From: Candidatus Melainabacteria bacterium
GTDB lineage: Bacteria > Cyanobacteriota > Vampirovibrionia > 2-02-FULL-35-15
Assembly: GCA_023250175.1 (NCBI GenBank)
Contig: JAHFBD010000107.1
Span: forward strand, 1 to 7,363
Direction of reading: 5' to 3'
Length of the DNA stretch: 7,363 nt
The notes under the pieces are model-generated. The model made no database searches and was not told where the DNA came from. It worked only from the letters and a program-made list of their open reading frames with translations. The translations under genes and the position numbers were made by a program. This document shows, piece by piece, positions 5,792-7,363 of this stretch. How positions within the stretch are numbered: the stretch's first letter is position 1; each line of letters starts with the position of its first letter.

Positions 5792-6247
5792 ATGCATGAA
5801 ATAAATCTTACAGAAAAACTTGCAGGCCCTGTTTTTAGGGGTAAGTATCGCAATTGTAAGCATCTTGGAGAAGCAGAAAAAACAGGACAATTAAAATTTA
5901 AAGAGGAGAAAAGTAAAAAATTATTTGAGATTTTTAATGTCATTGAGGATTTACTTTCTGCATTAAACGAAGATGATAAGGCAAGCCCTGAGGAATTAGA
6001 TTTAATTCTTACCTTAATAAATAAATCAACAGGAAACATAATAATTCAAAAACAATTGTCCTCTTACCTGGCTAATATAAACTTAAAAAATCAAAAATTA
6101 GGTACGGTACTAAAAGAGTTAGCCGATAAGGTTAATGAGTATAGGGATGATATTAATTTGCAACATCTTATAGAACATGCTTTATATATGAAAACAATAA
6201 AGTCAACAAAACAAAATAAGAATTCTAAGCGTAAATCTATAAAATAA
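5792..6247 (+). CDS. Hypothetical helical protein with basic tail
   Basis: Not recognised. The 151 residues begin with a possibly folded N-terminal part (LAGPVFRGKYRNCKHLGEAEKTGQLKF, about 10-36, with a single Cys at 22). Mostly helical sequence follows at about 38-60, 66-80, 82-96 and 99-135. The C-terminal 19 residues are very rich in Lys, Asn and Ser (133-151), a likely disordered, possibly nucleic-acid-contacting tail. There is no signal peptide or membrane segment. The start at 5792 sits in ATGCATGA, the same context as the serS start. A TATAGA 10 bases upstream could be a -10 box. A 15-codon frame (5752-5799) ends across this start and is probably chance. The gene converges on hom with only 31 bases between stops. 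Base composition resembles the neighbours. Confidence 0.7.
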   Translation: MHEINLTEKLAGPVFRGKYRNCKHLGEAEKTGQLKFKEEKSKKLFEIFNVIEDLLSALNEDDKASPEELDLILTLINKSTGNIIIQKQLSSYLANINLKNQKLGTVLKELADKVNEYRDDINLQHLIEHALYMKTIKSTKQNKNSKRKSIK

Positions 6248-6278
6248 TTTCATTTTTAAGATTAATATTAATTTATCT
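6248..6278. other. Short convergent gap between two genes
   Basis: Thirty-one bases separate the two facing stop codons. The gap is almost all A and T and contains the perfect 12-base palindrome ATTAATATTAAT (6261-6272). There is no G+C stem or T-run, so no intrinsic terminator for either gene is visible and the transcripts may overlap at their 3' ends. Confidence 0.4.
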
Positions 6279-7363
6279 TTATTCCAGCACTCGAATTAAA
6301 TTTTCAATCTGTTTAATCGAACTCAGTTTTTTTAACTCAACAATTGCATTTTGTATCTTTTCTTCTTTTACTTTATGTGTAAGCATTGTTATTGATGCTG
6401 TGTTATCGAGATTTGTACCTCTTTGAGTAAAAGCATTTATGCTAACATCATAGTTTCCAAATATAGTTCCAATATGCCCTACTACACCAGGTTTATCTTC
6501 TGTCTGTAATCTTAGAAAATAACAATTAATGGTATCTTTTATAGATTTAATATTTGCATAATTTGTATGCTGACAAATAAACTGTGGGTGAGGATTGTGT
6601 GAATATGATAACTGTGCAACAAGAAGATTTATATCACCAACTATTGAGCTTGTAGTCGGTGATTGACCAGCACCTCTACCAATTAATGTAAGCTCTCCGA
6701 CTAAATCTCCTTCTACTAAAACACCGTTATTAGCATCGAGTACAGATGCAAGGGTATTTGTTTGTTTTATAAATGCAGGGTGAACTCTTATGTCTAATTT
6801 TCCATCGCTATCTTTTTTTGCAAGTGCAATTAATTTTAATCGGTATCCAAGTTCTTCCGCAGTTAAGATATCTACAAGGGTTACCTTTTCAATTCCCTCT
6901 GTATAAACCTCATCAATTTTAATTCTTTCATGAAATGCAATGCTACTTAAGATAGCTATTTTATATGCTGCATCCTTTCCGGAAATATCGTTCGTAGGAT
7001 CTGACTCAGCATAACCCAGTCTCTGTGCATTTTTTAGACAGTCATTGAAGTCCAGGTTTTTGCTTAACATTTCAGTTAAGATATAATTTGTAGTCCCATT
7101 CATTATTCCAATAATTTTCGAGAACTTATTTGCATTTAAGGTTTGCTTTAATGTATTAATAACAGGAATGCCGCCACATACGCTTGCTTCAAACTGAATC
7201 TGAACATTATTCTTACGTGCTAAATCAAAAAGTTCAGCCCCATGAGTTGCAATTAAATCTTTGTTTGCCGTTACAATATGTTTTTTATTTTCAATTGCCT
7301 GACTTACAAGCTCTTTAGATGGATTTAATCCCCCAAGCATCTCCACTACTATTTGAATTTCTG
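6279..7363 (-). CDS. hom: Homoserine dehydrogenase with ACT domain, 5' end cut by window edge
   Basis: Reduces aspartate semialdehyde to homoserine with NAD(P)H, the branch step toward threonine and methionine, in the cytoplasm. The 360 visible residues (numbered from the edge) begin EIQIVVEMLGG, the end of the Rossmann fold; the dinucleotide-binding glycine motif lies outside the window. TANKDLIATHG (31-41) and GIMNGTTNYILTEM (85-98) follow. Next is ESDPTNDISGKDAAYK (119-134), with the catalytic Asp 130 and Lys 134 in the G.D.A.K pattern, and then GRGAGQSPTTSS (228-239). The last 80 residues (from YFLRLQTEDKPGVVG) are an ACT domain, which in this family usually mediates feedback inhibition by threonine. 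The frame is open to the edge, so a GTG at 7346 is an internal Val codon. About 70 N-terminal residues are missing by family comparison. It is not a fusion with aspartokinase at the C-terminus. Confidence 0.95.
   Translation of the reverse strand, partial: EIQIVVEMLGGLNPSKELVSQAIENKKHIVTANKDLIATHGAELFDLARKNNVQIQFEASVCGGIPVINTLKQTLNANKFSKIIGIMNGTTNYILTEMLSKNLDFNDCLKNAQRLGYAESDPTNDISGKDAAYKIAILSSIAFHERIKIDEVYTEGIEKVTLVDILTAEELGYRLKLIALAKKDSDGKLDIRVHPAFIKQTNTLASVLDANNGVLVEGDLVGELTLIGRGAGQSPTTSSIVGDINLLVAQLSYSHNPHPQFICQHTNYANIKSIKDTINCYFLRLQTEDKPGVVGHIGTIFGNYDVSINAFTQRGTNLDNTASITMLTHKVKEEKIQNAIVELKKLSSIKQIENLIRVLE

Noticed and set aside
5752..5799. 15-codon frame ending across the start of the 151-residue gene
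   Set aside because: Too short, and no sign that it is coding; reading it as a frameshifted N-terminus has no support.
5743..6039. Open frame of 98 codons on the minus strand opposite the 151-residue gene
   Set aside because: Ser/Phe/Leu-rich shadow translation. The plus-strand frame is longer, has a sensible helical composition and agrees with the local gene direction.
7344..7346. GTG as the start codon of the homoserine dehydrogenase gene
   Set aside because: The frame stays open to the window edge with family-typical residues (EIQIVV) before it, so this is an internal Val.

Overview
The window is A+T-rich (roughly two-thirds A+T by eye) and carries mostly housekeeping and biosynthetic genes. 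Genes are recognised from protein motifs read in the sequence. The set includes a glutamine-dependent NAD synthetase, an MqnA-type chorismate dehydratase of the futalosine menaquinone route, and a serine tRNA ligase with no T-box leader. This points to an A+T-rich bacterium outside the classical Firmicutes. A lineage near the non-photosynthetic cyanobacterial relatives (Vampirovibrionia/Melainabacteria) or a similar uncultured phylum would fit, but nothing here fixes the taxonomy.

Layout. Bases 1-750 (minus) hold mqnA without its C-terminus. It overlaps the end of nadE (704-2368, minus) by up to 47 bases. A 207-base gap (2369-2575) upstream of nadE contains a G+C-richer patch with a hairpin and a 28-codon mini-ORF whose stop overlaps the nadE start. 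Next comes a two-gene minus-strand unit: a small TPR-like probable lipoprotein (3419-3790) followed 3 bases later by a lone DppC/OppC-type ABC permease (2576-3415). From a compact divergent promoter region (3791-3872), serS (3873-5144) is read on the plus strand. A 286-base gap follows, with a second G+C-richer patch and a hairpin. Then come two unrecognised small plus-strand genes (5431-5700 and 5792-6247). The last gene, hom (6279 to the right edge, minus), converges on them and lacks its N-terminal Rossmann part.

No single pathway links the genes. MqnA and NadE both serve redox cofactor supply (menaquinone and NAD) and may be co-transcribed. The permease belongs to a family that normally works with a second permease, ATPases and a binding protein, none of which is in the window.

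The most interesting signals are three. The serS/TPR-gene promoters form an 18-base inverted repeat with 17 matches, and both -10 boxes sit 6 bases from the start codon, suggesting leaderless mRNAs. The 89-residue protein has an aromatic residue at every seventh position for seven turns (41 to 83), alternating with aliphatic residues. The G+C-rich patches at 2383-2450 and 5147-5205 look like diverged copies of one dispersed repeat. No tRNA, rRNA, CRISPR array, insertion sequence or recognisable defence system was seen.
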